A stretch of 64,000 nt of DNA. It comes from Saccharothrix coeruleofusca (GTDB lineage: Bacteria; Actinomycetota; Actinomycetes; Mycobacteriales; Pseudonocardiaceae). Shown here piece after piece: positions 33,263-41,648 of this stretch. Every line of letters begins with the position of its first letter. Within the stretch, counting starts at the first letter, position 1. The position numbers and the translations under genes were made by a program. A model generated the notes under the pieces. That model made no database searches and was not told where the DNA came from. It was given only the letters and a program-made list of their open reading frames with translations. Location of the stretch: NCBI RefSeq assembly GCF_014648515.1, contig NZ_BMRG01000001.1, positions 14,563-78,562 of the forward strand, read 5' to 3'.

Positions 33263-34422
33263 CGGTTGATCTCCTCCTTGAGCTCTCGCATCCTGTCGCC
33301 GCCCTCGTGGCTGTCGTCCCGGTCGAACAGGAAACCGGCCGCACCGTCGAGGGCGGTGGACCATTCCGCGGAGCGCGGCAGCATCGTCCCCTCGTAAGCG
33401 CGCACGGCCTCGCCCACCGTGTCGGCGCGGGTCAGGGCCAGGGCGAGTTCGCACGCGTCGAGCATCGCCAGGTTGACGCCGACGCCCACCGGCGGCATGA
33501 GGTGGGCGGCGTCGCCGAGCAGGGTCGCGGTCGGCGAGTGTTCCCAGGTGTGCGGCGCGGGCAGCACGAACAGGGGGCGGTCGATGTACGGGCCGTCGTT
33601 GTCGGCGATCATGCTGAGCACCCCTGGCGACCAGCCGGCGAACTGTTCGAGCAGGTGAGCCCGCAGGCCGGCGGTGTCGTCGATGCTCAGCCCCGCCTCC
33701 GAGATCCAGTGCAGCGGGACGCGCTGGACGATGTAGACCCGGATGTGGTCGCCGCTGTTGCGCTGGGCGGCCAGGGCGCGTTCGCCGTCCGTACCGGTCG
33801 CGAGGCCGTGGCCGACCAGCTCGGCGATGCCGGGGTGACGCTCCTCGACGTCGTCGAAGCGGGCCTCCAGGAAGTTCACGCCGGTGTAGTGCGGTACCGC
33901 GGAGGAGATCGCCGGGCGTACGCGGGAGAACGCTCCGTCCGCGCCGACGACCAGGTCGGTCTCGACCGTGCCGCCGTCGGAGAAGTGCAGCCGCCGAGGT
34001 CCGCCGGTGGGGCCGTCGACCGATTCGAGGGCGCGGCCCCACTGCACGGTGCCCGGCGCGAGGGAGTCGAGCAGCAGGTCACGCAGCACGCCGCGGTCGA
34101 TCTCCGGCTTGTACCGGTCGTCGGGCTCCGGCAGCTGGCGGAACACCACGTTGCCGTCGGTGTCGAAGCGCCGCATCTCCTGGCCCTCCGGGCGGGCGAG
34201 GGCGAAGAACTGGTCGAGCAGCCCGGCCTCGCGCAGCGCCAGCTGACCGTCGTCGGCGTGCAGGTCGAGGCTGCCGCCCTGGTTGCGGGCGTGCACGCAG
34301 GCGTCGCGCTCGTAGACCATGACCGGGATGCCGTGCCGCTGCAGGATCCGGGCGCACGTCAGGCCGCCGGGGCCGGCCCCGATGATGCTGATCCTGGCCT
34401 CGGCCGGTCTGGGGTTCGTCAT
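33259..34422 (-). CDS. TetX-like FAD-dependent monooxygenase
   Basis: Class A flavin monooxygenase of 387 residues, close to TetX-type enzymes in size and layout. Landmarks are IIGAGPGGLTCARILQRHG (FAD), MVYERD, NQGGSLDLHADDGQLALREA (characteristic of the TetX-like group), VVGADGAFSRVRPAI, and TLLGDAAHLMPPVGVGVNLA. Such enzymes hydroxylate tetracyclines or related polycyclic substrates; the true substrate here is unknown. ATG at 34422. A divergent TetR gene with a 110-bp gap containing direct repeats probably controls it. The frame is open upstream to 34614 but crosses that promoter. Confidence 0.9.
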   Translation of the reverse strand: MTNPRPAEARISIIGAGPGGLTCARILQRHGIPVMVYERDACVHARNQGGSLDLHADDGQLALREAGLLDQFFALARPEGQEMRRFDTDGNVVFRQLPEPDDRYKPEIDRGVLRDLLLDSLAPGTVQWGRALESVDGPTGGPRRLHFSDGGTVETDLVVGADGAFSRVRPAISSAVPHYTGVNFLEARFDDVEERHPGIAELVGHGLATGTDGERALAAQRNSGDHIRVYIVQRVPLHWISEAGLSIDDTAGLRAHLLEQFAGWSPGVLSMIADNDGPYIDRPLFVLPAPHTWEHSPTATLLGDAAHLMPPVGVGVNLAMLDACELALALTRADTVGEAVRAYEGTMLPRSAEWSTALDGAAGFLFDRDDSHEGGDRMRELKEEINR

Positions 34423-34491
34423 CGCGTCTTCCTCTCGTGGGTTCGTCGCCCCCGCTACGGTAAACAGAACGATCCCAAAGATGCAACTGTT

Positions 34492-34518
34492 CCAAGTTTT
34501 GACCGAGGCCAAGTTTGG
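34492..34518. promoter_or_regulatory. Direct-repeat operator candidate between TetR and TetX-like genes
   Basis: CCAAGTTTTG (34492-34501) and CCAAGTTTGG (34509-34518) are near-identical and 17 bp apart, upstream of both divergent genes. This is a likely site for the adjacent TetR protein. Confidence 0.5.
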
Positions 34519-34532
34519 CGTAGAGTGAAGGC

Positions 34533-35129
34533 ATGAGCGACTCGGGCCGGCGGCCTGCGGGTCTGCGGGAGCGCAAGAAAGCGGCCACCCGCAAGGCGAT
34601 CGCCGAGACGGCACTGCGGCTGTTCCTGGCGCACGGCTACGAGCGAGTGGGCATCCGGCAGATCGCCGAGGCCGCCGACGTCTCCGTGTCGACGCTGTTC
34701 AACTACTTCCCCGGCGGCAAGGAAGCGCTGGTCTTCGACGACGAGACGGACAACGAGGCGGCGCTGATCGCCGCCGTGACCGACCGGCCGCCGGGCCGGA
34801 CGATCACCGAGGCCCTGCGGATCCACCTGACCGGCTTCGCCACGAAGCCGTCCGGCCCCGGATCCCGGTTCGCCGAGTTCCAAGCGTTCGTGCAGCGGAC
34901 GCCCACCCTGCGGGAGTACAGCCGCACGATGTGGCTGCGCCACGAGGAGGCGCTGGCCCGCACCATCGCCGCCGAGTCCGGCCTGCCCGCGGACGATCTG
35001 ACGTGCGCGGCCCTCGCTCGCTTCGCCCTGGAGGCGGTGGCCCTCGCCCGCTCCCGCCCCGACCCGGCCGCGGCCTTCACCAGGGCCTGGGAGCTGCTCG
35101 ACCGCGGCTGGGCAGCGATCACCGCCTGA
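34533..35129 (+). CDS. TetR-family transcriptional regulator
   Basis: Repressor-type regulator of 198 residues. The N-terminal HTH reads RKAIAETALRLFLAHGYERV, then IRQIAEAADVSVSTLFNYFP, with the usual TLFNYF recognition helix. The C-terminal helical domain would bind a small ligand. ATG at 34533 (MSDSGRRPAGLRERKKAATR). It is divergent from the TetX-like monooxygenase and most likely represses it and itself. Confidence 0.94.
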   Translation: MSDSGRRPAGLRERKKAATRKAIAETALRLFLAHGYERVGIRQIAEAADVSVSTLFNYFPGGKEALVFDDETDNEAALIAAVTDRPPGRTITEALRIHLTGFATKPSGPGSRFAEFQAFVQRTPTLREYSRTMWLRHEEALARTIAAESGLPADDLTCAALARFALEAVALARSRPDPAAAFTRAWELLDRGWAAITA

Positions 35130-35266
35130 ACCGGGAGCGCGGCCCAGGCGGGAACCACCGGCGAGAAGGGCGCGCCGAGGTCGTCGAGGGCCTTGGCGGC
35201 GTTGGCCCTGGCCAGCCGCGGCTGCTTCTCGAACAGCGCCTTCAACGGCTTTCAGCGCCGCGAGCG

Positions 35267-35309
35267 GCGAAGGAGCGCACAGCGCGAGGCGTTCGCCGCC
35301 GGCGCTTCG
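35267..35309 (+). repeat. Copy 2 of a 44-bp imperfect dispersed repeat
   Basis: The sequence from GCGAAGGAGCGCACAGCGCG onward matches 31991-32034 at about 39 of 44 positions. It lies between the two TetR genes, just beyond the end of the second. Confidence 0.55.
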
Positions 35310-35330
35310 CTGAGAAACCTCACCGTCCCA

Positions 35331-35945
35331 TCAAGGGTTCTCGGTGAGCGGGCGGGCTCCTCGGAGGAACTGCTGGGCGGCGGTTTCCACGAGGCCGTCG
35401 AGGAGTTCCGGCTTGACGATGTTGCCGTTGACGATGGAGGCGATGCCCTGGAGGGTCGCGAACAGGACGATGCCGATCCGCTCCGGGGCGCCCGCTTCGA
35501 GGGCGCCCTGCTCCTGCCCCTGCACGATCAGGTCGTTCATCAGCCCGAACGGCGCTTCGGCCGCCTTGATGATCCGCGTCGCGCCCGGTCGGTGCTTGCT
35601 GGTGTACATCAGGTCGAGCAGGGCCGCGTTCTCGGTGGCGAAGCGCAGGTAGGCCGTCATGGCGGCGCGCACGCGGGCCGGGAAGTCCGCTCGCGCGGCG
35701 GCCAGCGCGTCGCGCAGGGCGGTGTCCAGCCGGGTGAACCCGGCTTCGGCGAGCGCGTCGAGCAGCGCTTGGCGGTCCGCGAAGTGCCTGCGCGGCGCGG
35801 CGTGGCTGACGCCGAGCTCTCGCGCCAGGTCGCGCAGTGACAGCTCGTCCGCGCCGCGTTCGCGCAGGTGGCGCTCGGCGGCTTCGAGCAGCGCGGGGCG
35901 GAGTTTCCCGTGGTGGTAGGGCCGCTCGTCGGTCGCAGGTGGCAC
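35331..35945 (-). CDS. TetR/AcrR-family regulator of the adjacent hydrolase
   Basis: Regulator of 204 residues. The start YHHGKLRPALLEAAERHLRE is typical of the AcrR subgroup whose members begin with YHHG. The HTH is LSLRDLARELGVSHAAPRRH. The C-terminal domain has TAYLRFATENAALLDLMYTS. ATG at 35945. It faces a secreted hydrolase gene across 161 bp, where a perfect 17-bp palindrome overlaps a consensus promoter, so repression of the hydrolase is a strong inference. Confidence 0.94.
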   Translation of the reverse strand: MPPATDERPYHHGKLRPALLEAAERHLRERGADELSLRDLARELGVSHAAPRRHFADRQALLDALAEAGFTRLDTALRDALAAARADFPARVRAAMTAYLRFATENAALLDLMYTSKHRPGATRIIKAAEAPFGLMNDLIVQGQEQGALEAGAPERIGIVLFATLQGIASIVNGNIVKPELLDGLVETAAQQFLRGARPLTENP

Positions 35946-35972
35946 GGCCCCACGGTAGCGGAAGGTATTTCG

Positions 35973-36016
35973 TTGACAACATAGTTGTCAGTGCCTACTT
36001 TGTAGCTGGTGACAAC
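35973..36016 (+). promoter_or_regulatory. Promoter with overlapping TetR operator
   Basis: A -35 box TTGACA (35973-35978) and -10 box TACTTT (35996-36001) are separated by 17 bp. The perfect palindrome TGACAAC-ATA-GTTGTCA (35974-35990) overlaps the -35 and the spacer. Another half site TGACAAC is at 36010-36016. Repressor binding would block polymerase. Confidence 0.8.
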
Positions 36017-36106
36017 ATTCAGAACCGCGGCAGTCCCCTCGGGCCGCCGCTCGGTCGTGCTCGTCCCGCGCGAGGTCGCAACCGCGCTCCACCGAGAGGA
36101 ACGATC

Positions 36107-37438
36107 GTGAAGCTCGTGCTCGCGACCGCGCTCGTGGCCGGGCTCCTGCCACCCGCTGCCGCGCCACCGTCCCACGTCGAGGGGGTGCTGCCCAGCGGCG
36201 CGGCCTACGTCATGGACGTGCCGAGGAACTGGAACCGGACCGCCCTGCTGTACAGCCACGGCTACACCGCCGACGGCGCGCCGAACCCCGCTCAGAACGC
36301 GCCGAGCGCGGCGGTCCGGACCGCCGCGCTCGACCGGGGTTACGCGCTGATCGGGTCGTCGTACGCCGAGACGGGTTGGGCGGTCGAGCACGCGCTACCC
36401 GACCAGTTGTCCACTGTGGACGAGTTCGCGAAGCGGTTCGGCAAGCCCCGCAGGACTATCGCGTGGGGCGCTTCGCTCGGCGGCATGATCACCACCGGCC
36501 TCGCCGAGCGGCACGGCCACCGGTTCGACGGCGCGCTCGCCATGTGCGGGGTGCAGGCGGGTGCGGTCGCCAGCTGGAACAGCACCCTCGACGCGGTCTT
36601 CGCCGTCCGGACCCTGCTGACGACCTCCACCGTGCCACTGGTCGACCTGCCCGACCGGGCCACCGCGCTCGCGTCGGCGGCCGAGCTGGTCCCGGCGCTC
36701 GACGCGGCGCAGGCCACGGCCCGTGGCCGGGCCCGCATCGCGCTGGCCTCGGCGCTGCACAACATCCCGGCGTGGACCACCGCCTCGTCGCCGGAGCCCG
36801 CTCCCGACGACTACGACACCGCGCAGCGCAACCAGTACGAGCAGCTGCACAACATCGTCCACACGGGACTGTCCGGTCGCCAGGAGGCGGAGACCAGGGC
36901 CGGCGGCAACATGTCGTGGAACACCGGGGTGGACTACTCGCGCCTGCTCGCCCGCTCCGCCATCCGCCCCGAAGTCGAGGCGCTCTACGCCCGCGCGGGA
37001 CTGTCGCTCGCCGAGGACCTCGCGACGCTCGCCGGGGCGCCCCGGATCTCGGCCGACCAGGGCGCGGTGGCGTACATGACCCGGAACCTGACGTTCACCG
37101 GACGGCCGCGCACCCCGCTGCTCACGATCCACACCACCGGGGACGCGCCCGTGCCGGTGCAGGGCCAGCGCGCTTACGCCGACGCGGTGCGCGACGCGGG
37201 CCACGAGAAGTCGCTGCGCCAAGCTTTCGTGCATCGCGGCGGCCATTGCGCGTTCACCACCGGGGAGATGATGGCGGCGTTGGCCGCGCTGGAGGAGCGG
37301 GTGGACACCGGCCGGTGGCCCGACACGGGCCCGAACGCGCTGAACGCGGCGGCGGCACGGCTGGACCCCGGCGCGACGCACGCGTACCGGGTCTACCGGC
37401 CTGCGCCGCACCCGCGCCCCTTCGACCTGGCGCGGTGA
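36107..37438 (+). CDS. Secreted alpha/beta hydrolase
   Basis: Exported serine hydrolase of 443 residues. The signal peptide is short (VKLVLATALVAGLLPPAAAP). The oxyanion region is LLYSHGY and the nucleophile elbow is GASLGG, with the Ser in WGASLGGMITTG. A late His in VHRGGHCAFTTG completes the triad. The substrate is unknown; the large lid region (residues 170-290) suggests a peptidase- or esterase-like enzyme. The start is GTG at 36107 after GAGAGGA. The frame is open upstream through the promoter and is not translated there. Controlled by the divergent TetR gene (inference from the operator). Confidence 0.88.
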   Translation: MKLVLATALVAGLLPPAAAPPSHVEGVLPSGAAYVMDVPRNWNRTALLYSHGYTADGAPNPAQNAPSAAVRTAALDRGYALIGSSYAETGWAVEHALPDQLSTVDEFAKRFGKPRRTIAWGASLGGMITTGLAERHGHRFDGALAMCGVQAGAVASWNSTLDAVFAVRTLLTTSTVPLVDLPDRATALASAAELVPALDAAQATARGRARIALASALHNIPAWTTASSPEPAPDDYDTAQRNQYEQLHNIVHTGLSGRQEAETRAGGNMSWNTGVDYSRLLARSAIRPEVEALYARAGLSLAEDLATLAGAPRISADQGAVAYMTRNLTFTGRPRTPLLTIHTTGDAPVPVQGQRAYADAVRDAGHEKSLRQAFVHRGGHCAFTTGEMMAALAALEERVDTGRWPDTGPNALNAAAARLDPGATHAYRVYRPAPHPRPFDLAR

Positions 37439-37703
37439 CGGTGGGCTGGCGAGGCGGGGGCGGCCGGCTCGGCCGCCGCACGGGTCACCACGGTCGCCCT
37501 CGGCTCCTCTCCCTCTCCGTCCGCGGCGAGCCCGGCAGCGAGGGCGCGCGGCGGCGTCGGGAATCCTCCTGGCTGTGCCCGGAGCCGGGGGCGGCCGATA
37601 CCCTGGGACGACCGGACGTGGAGGCCCGCCGCCGGGCGGTGGCCCACCCGGAACCGCCCCGCCGACAACCGCCGTGCCACCGGCACGGTTCGAGGGAGAG
37701 CGC

Positions 37704-38123
37704 GTGAAGTCTGTCGTCCGTCACGTCACGCTGAACTGCGGCGCCCCGCACGAGCCCTACGACCTGGCCCTGTTCTGGAGCCAGGTGCTGGGCCACCCGG
37801 TGGACGAGGAGGACGTCCCCGGCGACGACGCGGTGGGCCTGGCCCCGCCCGAGGGCGAAGGTCCCACGCTGCTGTTCGTCCGGGTCCCTGACGGCAAGCC
37901 CGCCGTGCGCAACCGCGTGCACCTGGACCTGCAGCCGGAGCTGTCCCGCGACGCGGAGGTGGAGCGGCTGCTGGCGCTGGGGGCGAGCTTCGTCGACGAC
38001 CAGCGCACCGAGGACGGCAAGGGCTGGGTGGTGCTGGCCGACCCGGCGGACAACGAGTTCTGCGTGGAGCGCAGCGCGGCGGAGCGCGCGGCCACCAAGG
38101 ACGACGACGAGGACGAGGGCTGA
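37704..38123 (+). CDS. VOC-superfamily (glyoxalase-like) protein
   Basis: Protein of 139 residues with two beta-alpha-beta-beta-beta units. The first begins VVRHVTLNCGAPHEPYDLAL then FWSQVLGHPVD; the second has NRVHLDLQPELSRDAEVERL and ends VVLADPADNEFCVE with the typical DP-N-E-F metal region. The acidic tail KDDDEDEG is unusual. Members include dioxygenases, isomerases and resistance proteins; the substrate is unknown. GTG at 37704 has GGGAGAG upstream. The 265-bp gap before it shows nothing further. Confidence 0.85.
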   Translation: MKSVVRHVTLNCGAPHEPYDLALFWSQVLGHPVDEEDVPGDDAVGLAPPEGEGPTLLFVRVPDGKPAVRNRVHLDLQPELSRDAEVERLLALGASFVDDQRTEDGKGWVVLADPADNEFCVERSAAERAATKDDDEDEG

Positions 38124-38138
38124 CCGCCCGCTCGATGA

Positions 38139-38176
38139 GCGGAAGCCGCCAGGGGAGTTTTCCTGGCGGCTTCCGC
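38139..38176 (+). terminator. Hairpin terminator after the VOC gene
   Basis: A perfect 15-bp stem, GCGGAAGCCGCCAGG (38139-38153) and its complement (38162-38176), encloses an 8-base loop containing TTTT. It lies 15 bases after the stop. Confidence 0.85.
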
Positions 38177-38404
38177 GTGTTGTGGTCCCAAGGGCTTCTC
38201 GCCACCGTGCGCTGATCCGGATGCCCGACGTCGTCGGCATCCGGATCAACGACGCGCGGCGCGTCTGGGCGGGGAGCGGGAAGCGCCGGCAGAGGGTGGT
38301 CACGGACTGGGTGCCCGATGCCGACCACCTGCTGCGGCAGGCGGGGCAGCCGGTGCGGTTCGACCTGGTCCTGGCCGCCGCGAGCGGGTGTGAGCTGCTG
38401 GAGG

Positions 38405-39030
38405 TCAGCCCGTCCGCGCGCTGTTCGACGAGGTCGATACGCCGCGCGAGCTGGCCGATCTCGTTCCGCCCGCGCCTGGTCGGACCGCCGAGCCCGCCCC
38501 GACCGCCGAACCCGGTCGAGCGGTCGAGCCCGGCCGGACCGCCGAGGCGGATCGGGCGGGGCAGCCCGCCGACGTGCGGGACGTCGTCGCACGCCAGCTC
38601 GCGCTGAGCGAGCGGCTGGTCGAGCTCATGCGGCGGCAGCTGGACGCGCTGGCCGAAGGCGGGTCGGCCCCTGCCGCCGCACTGCCCACGCCCCCGCTGC
38701 CCACCGCCGCACCGCCGGTGATCCGCGAGCGGCCGACCGCGGCGCGGCCGGAACCCGCCCACGACCTGCCGTCGTCCACGGGCTCGTCCTGCGACTTCAG
38801 CCTGTACTTCTTCGGCGACTGCCCCGAGCAGGACGCCTCCGACAAGTACGCGCTGATCAACGCCACCACCGAGTTCGCCGACCGGCACGACTTCCACGCG
38901 GTGTGGCTGCCGGAGCGGCACTTCCACTCCTTCGGCGCGCTGTTCCCGAGCCCGCGTGCAGCCTGATCCGCGTCGCGGAGGAGTGGTCGGTCGTCGTTCA
39001 CCGGGTGGTCGCGCTTGAGCGTGGGCCGGC
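38405..39030 (+). pseudogene. Relic of an NRPS/PKS with an embedded luciferase-like monooxygenase (MupA/Atu3671 type)
   Basis: One frame reads ALFDEVDTPRELADLVPP, the last helix of a carrier (PCP/ACP) domain, then a Pro-rich linker with VVARQLALSERLVELMRRQL. Next comes CDFSLYFFGDCPEQDASDKY, then EFADRHDFHAVWLPERHFHS, diagnostic of the FMN-dependent luciferase-like domain found inside NRPS/PKS lines. It stops at 38966, but CSLIRVAEEWSVV in another frame (from about 38955) is a later part of the same domain, so about 25-30 residues are deleted and the frame is lost. No adenylation, condensation or ketosynthase domain remains. The gap 38124-39219 has no other gene. Confidence 0.8.
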
Positions 39031-39219
39031 ATGGAATCGCCATGGCGGTATCGGCGATACCTCGCGAGATCTCCGAGCAGTCTGTCTTTTCTACCGCCTC
39101 GGCACCATGGGGCTATTCGCCAGCGGCGAGCACGCCCAGGGCGGAACTGCTCGCCGATCCGGGCCATCACCGGGTTGCCGTGGCCACGGCGGACCGGGTG
39201 GATGACGCCCACCCTGCCG

Positions 39220-40299
39220 TCAGGCCAAGGACATCGCGGTGCGGACTCCGGCGACGTACCGCTCCGGGCGCTCCCACGCCGCGAAGTGCCCGCCGCTGCT
39301 CTCCTCCACCCAGGACCGGACGTCGAAGAAGCGCTCCGCGAACTCCCGTGGCGCGTTGACGAGGTCCTTGGGGAAGATCGTGAACGCCGTCGGCGCGACG
39401 ATCCGCTCCCGTGGCCCCGGACCTGTTTCCGCGTACGGGGTGAACGAGGTGCCGATCGAGCCGCTGACCCAGTACGCCGTGATCCAGGTCAGCAGCTCGT
39501 CGCGGGTGAACACCGCCGTGACGTCGCCTCCGCAGTCGGTCCACGTGCGCAGCTTCTCCAGCAGCCAGGCGGCCAGCCCGGCGGGCGAGTCGCCGAGTCC
39601 GACCGCCAGGGTGTGCGGCTTGGTCGCCTGCTCCCGCATGTAGCCGCCCTCCCGCGCCTGCCAGCGGTGCCCGTGCCGCACGTAGGCCCGCTCGGCCGGG
39701 GAGAGGTCCTCCGGGGGGTCGATCAGGAAGCGGTGCTGCGACACGTCGGTCAAGTGCAGGGCGGCGACCCTGTCGGGGTGCTCCGCGGCGAGCACTTCGG
39801 CGACGTCGCAGCCGACGTCGCCCGCGGAGACGACGTAGCGGTCGTAGCCCAGTTCGGCCATCGCGGCGGCCACCGCCTCCGCCATGGCCGCGGCCGACAT
39901 GCCCGCACCGGCCATGGGGGCCGCAAAGGGGAAACCCGGCAGCGCCGGGGCGACCACGGTGACCTCCGTCAGCAGCGGCAGGACCTTCTCGAACCGCAGC
40001 ACCGAGTCCGGCCAGCCGTGCAGGAGCAGAACCGGCACGCCACCGGTCGCGCCGCGCTGGTGGATCAGCCGCACGGGGACGCCGCTCAGCTCCCACGGCA
40101 GCGCGCGAATCCGCGCCTCGTGCACCCGCCAGTCGTAGTGCTCTGCCCAGTAGGTGACGAGTTCGGCCAGGAAATCACCGTCAACGCCGCGCTCCCAGCC
40201 GAATCCCGGCGGCAGCGCCACCCGGCGGTAGGCCCGCAGCCGGGCGCGCAAGTCCTCCAGCACCGGCTGGGGGACGGTTTCGGGTGCGGCACCAGTCAT
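39220..40299 (-). CDS. Epoxide hydrolase-like alpha/beta hydrolase
   Basis: Hydrolase of 359 residues with the N-terminal EHN domain (PQPVLEDLRARLRAYRRVAL, WAEHYDWRVHEARIRALPW), then the hydrolase core. The HGWP oxyanion motif is in VLLLHGWPDSVLRFEK and the nucleophile Asp in VSAGDVGCDVAEVL. The acid lies late, and the catalytic His is in SSGGHFAAWE. It would open epoxides to diols in the cytoplasm. ATG at 40299. It is divergent from a CGNR-family regulator across a gap with tandem operator-like repeats, so it is probably that regulator's target. Confidence 0.9.
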   Translation of the reverse strand: MTGAAPETVPQPVLEDLRARLRAYRRVALPPGFGWERGVDGDFLAELVTYWAEHYDWRVHEARIRALPWELSGVPVRLIHQRGATGGVPVLLLHGWPDSVLRFEKVLPLLTEVTVVAPALPGFPFAAPMAGAGMSAAAMAEAVAAAMAELGYDRYVVSAGDVGCDVAEVLAAEHPDRVAALHLTDVSQHRFLIDPPEDLSPAERAYVRHGHRWQAREGGYMREQATKPHTLAVGLGDSPAGLAAWLLEKLRTWTDCGGDVTAVFTRDELLTWITAYWVSGSIGTSFTPYAETGPGPRERIVAPTAFTIFPKDLVNAPREFAERFFDVRSWVEESSGGHFAAWERPERYVAGVRTAMSLA

Positions 40300-40327
40300 G
40301 ACGACCTCCGCTCTTCTCACCTGATCA

Positions 40328-40403
40328 GCGACACCAGTAAAAGCTAACAACGGTGTCGTTGGCGAGCAACACCAGTCTCGTGTTACAACGGTGTCGTGCT
40401 GTC
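40328..40403. repeat. Two 38-bp tandem operator units between epoxide hydrolase and CGNR genes
   Basis: Unit 1 (40328-40365) and unit 2 (40366-40403) share GC[GA]ACACCAGT and ACAACGGTGTCGT at the same offsets. In each unit ACACC and GGTGT form an inverted repeat. The CGNR start codon (GTG 40396) lies inside unit 2, so binding there would block its own translation start or transcription start. Confidence 0.65.
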
Positions 40404-40959
40404 GCTGAAGGTGGTCGAGGACTTCCTCAACACCCTCGACGAGCGGACGTTCACGCGACACGGGGAGACCCACGTCCCCGGCGAGCGGCTGACGTCGCCC
40501 CGAGCGCTGGCGGACTGGCTGGCGGCCCATGACCTCTCGTCCGGCGACACCCCGTTGCGCACGGCGGACGTGGAGGCCGCCATCGCACTGCGCACGGCGC
40601 TGCGACAGGCGCTCGTCGTCGATGCCGAGACCGAGGTCGAGGTCGCATCGGCCCTGCGGGACTACCCGCTGCGACTCGTGCCGGACGCGTCGGGTGGGCT
40701 GCGCATCGCCGCCGCGTCCGGCAGGCCGTGGCTGGACGCCGTCGTGGAGACGGTGGCAGGCAGCGCGGCCAGGGGCGACTGGGCACGGGTCAAGCTCTGC
40801 GCCGCGCCGGACTGCCGCTGGGCGTTCTACGACACCTCGCGCAACGGCCGTGGCCGCTGGTGCGCGATGGAGATCTGCGGCAACCGCCACAAGACCCGCA
40901 CCTACCGCGAACGTCGCCACCACGGCGACCGGGAGGCAGGCCCCCGACCGTCGTCGTAA
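40396..40959 (+). CDS. CGNR zinc-finger (ABATE-domain) putative regulator
   Basis: Protein of 187 residues. The N-terminal helical ABATE domain (VVEDFLNTLDERTF, then LTSPRALADWLAAHDL) is followed by the CGNR zinc finger: CAAPDCRWAFYDTSRNGRGR then WCAMEICGNRHKTRTY, with four cysteines. Such proteins are presumed transcription factors responding to stress or small molecules. The start is GTG at 40396 with no ribosome site, possibly on a leaderless message. It is divergent from the epoxide hydrolase. A second member of this family is at 57226. Confidence 0.92.
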   Translation: MLSLKVVEDFLNTLDERTFTRHGETHVPGERLTSPRALADWLAAHDLSSGDTPLRTADVEAAIALRTALRQALVVDAETEVEVASALRDYPLRLVPDASGGLRIAAASGRPWLDAVVETVAGSAARGDWARVKLCAAPDCRWAFYDTSRNGRGRWCAMEICGNRHKTRTYRERRHHGDREAGPRPSS

Positions 40960-41008
40960 TGCCGTCCCACTGGTTCGACGTCGGGTGCGACCGAATTGGA
41001 CAGTCTAC

Positions 41009-41641
41009 TCAGGACGGTCCGGTCGACCGTTCTTCCGGGGATTTCCCCCCGTCCGCGCCGAGGGCGCGCAACAGCCCTTCGACCCCCTCCAGGAGGGTTT
41101 CGCAGATCGGCTCGGGGTCCGACAGGCAGCCCGCGGCCATCGCCCCGTCCCGGAGCATGACGAAGTGCCTGGCGGCGGGTTCGGCGGGCGCGGCCCCGGC
41201 GCGGGCGAGCAACTCCGTGACGGTGCGCGAGAACCACTGGCGGTGCGCGAGGACGGCCTGGTGCACGGGGTGCTCCGGGGCGGGGTACTCCGCCGCGGCG
41301 TTGAGGAAGGCGCAGCCTCGGAACCCCGGCGACCGGATGCCCTCCGCGATGGACCTGCCGACGGCCCGGACGGCGTCCGGGGCGGACAGCCCGCCGGAGA
41401 CGGCGTCGTCGACCTGCCGCCGGATGGCCGCGTCGGCTTCTCGCAGGTAGCAGACGATCAGGTCGTCCTTGCCGGGGAAGTGCCGGTACAGCGTGGCCCT
41501 GGTCACCTTCGCCTCGGCGACGATCCGGTCCACGCCGACGGAGTGGATTCCCTCGGCGTAGAAGATCCGGGTCGCCGCGGTGAGCAGCCGGGACCGCGCT
41601 TGGGAGACCTGACCCTGGGCGTTCGTCACCCCACCCAGCAT
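41009..41641 (-). CDS. TetR/AcrR-family transcriptional regulator
   Basis: Regulator of 210 residues. The HTH reads RLLTAATRIFYAEGIHSVGV, then IVAEAKVTRATLYRHFPGKD with the TLYRHF recognition helix. The C-terminal domain contains GFRGCAFLNAAAEYPAPEHP, a feature of the AcrR subgroup that often senses electrophiles or drugs. The start is ATG 41641 or GTG 41629. It is divergent from a membrane protein gene; paired 14-bp inverted sites in the gap are its likely operators. Confidence 0.93.
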   Translation of the reverse strand: MLGGVTNAQGQVSQARSRLLTAATRIFYAEGIHSVGVDRIVAEAKVTRATLYRHFPGKDDLIVCYLREADAAIRRQVDDAVSGGLSAPDAVRAVGRSIAEGIRSPGFRGCAFLNAAAEYPAPEHPVHQAVLAHRQWFSRTVTELLARAGAAPAEPAARHFVMLRDGAMAAGCLSDPEPICETLLEGVEGLLRALGADGGKSPEERSTGPS

Positions 41642-41648
41642 AGTCGAT

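Noticed and set aside
38182-38404. ORF before the NRPS/PKS relic (MPDVVGIRINDARRVW...)
   Set aside because: I could not tie it to a carrier or other domain; it may be chance or unrelated debris.
20734-39219. Second att site for the integrated element
   Set aside because: I looked for a copy of the tRNA 3' end (GGTTCGAATCCTGCCGGGG) by eye and did not find one; it may be outside the window or too degraded.
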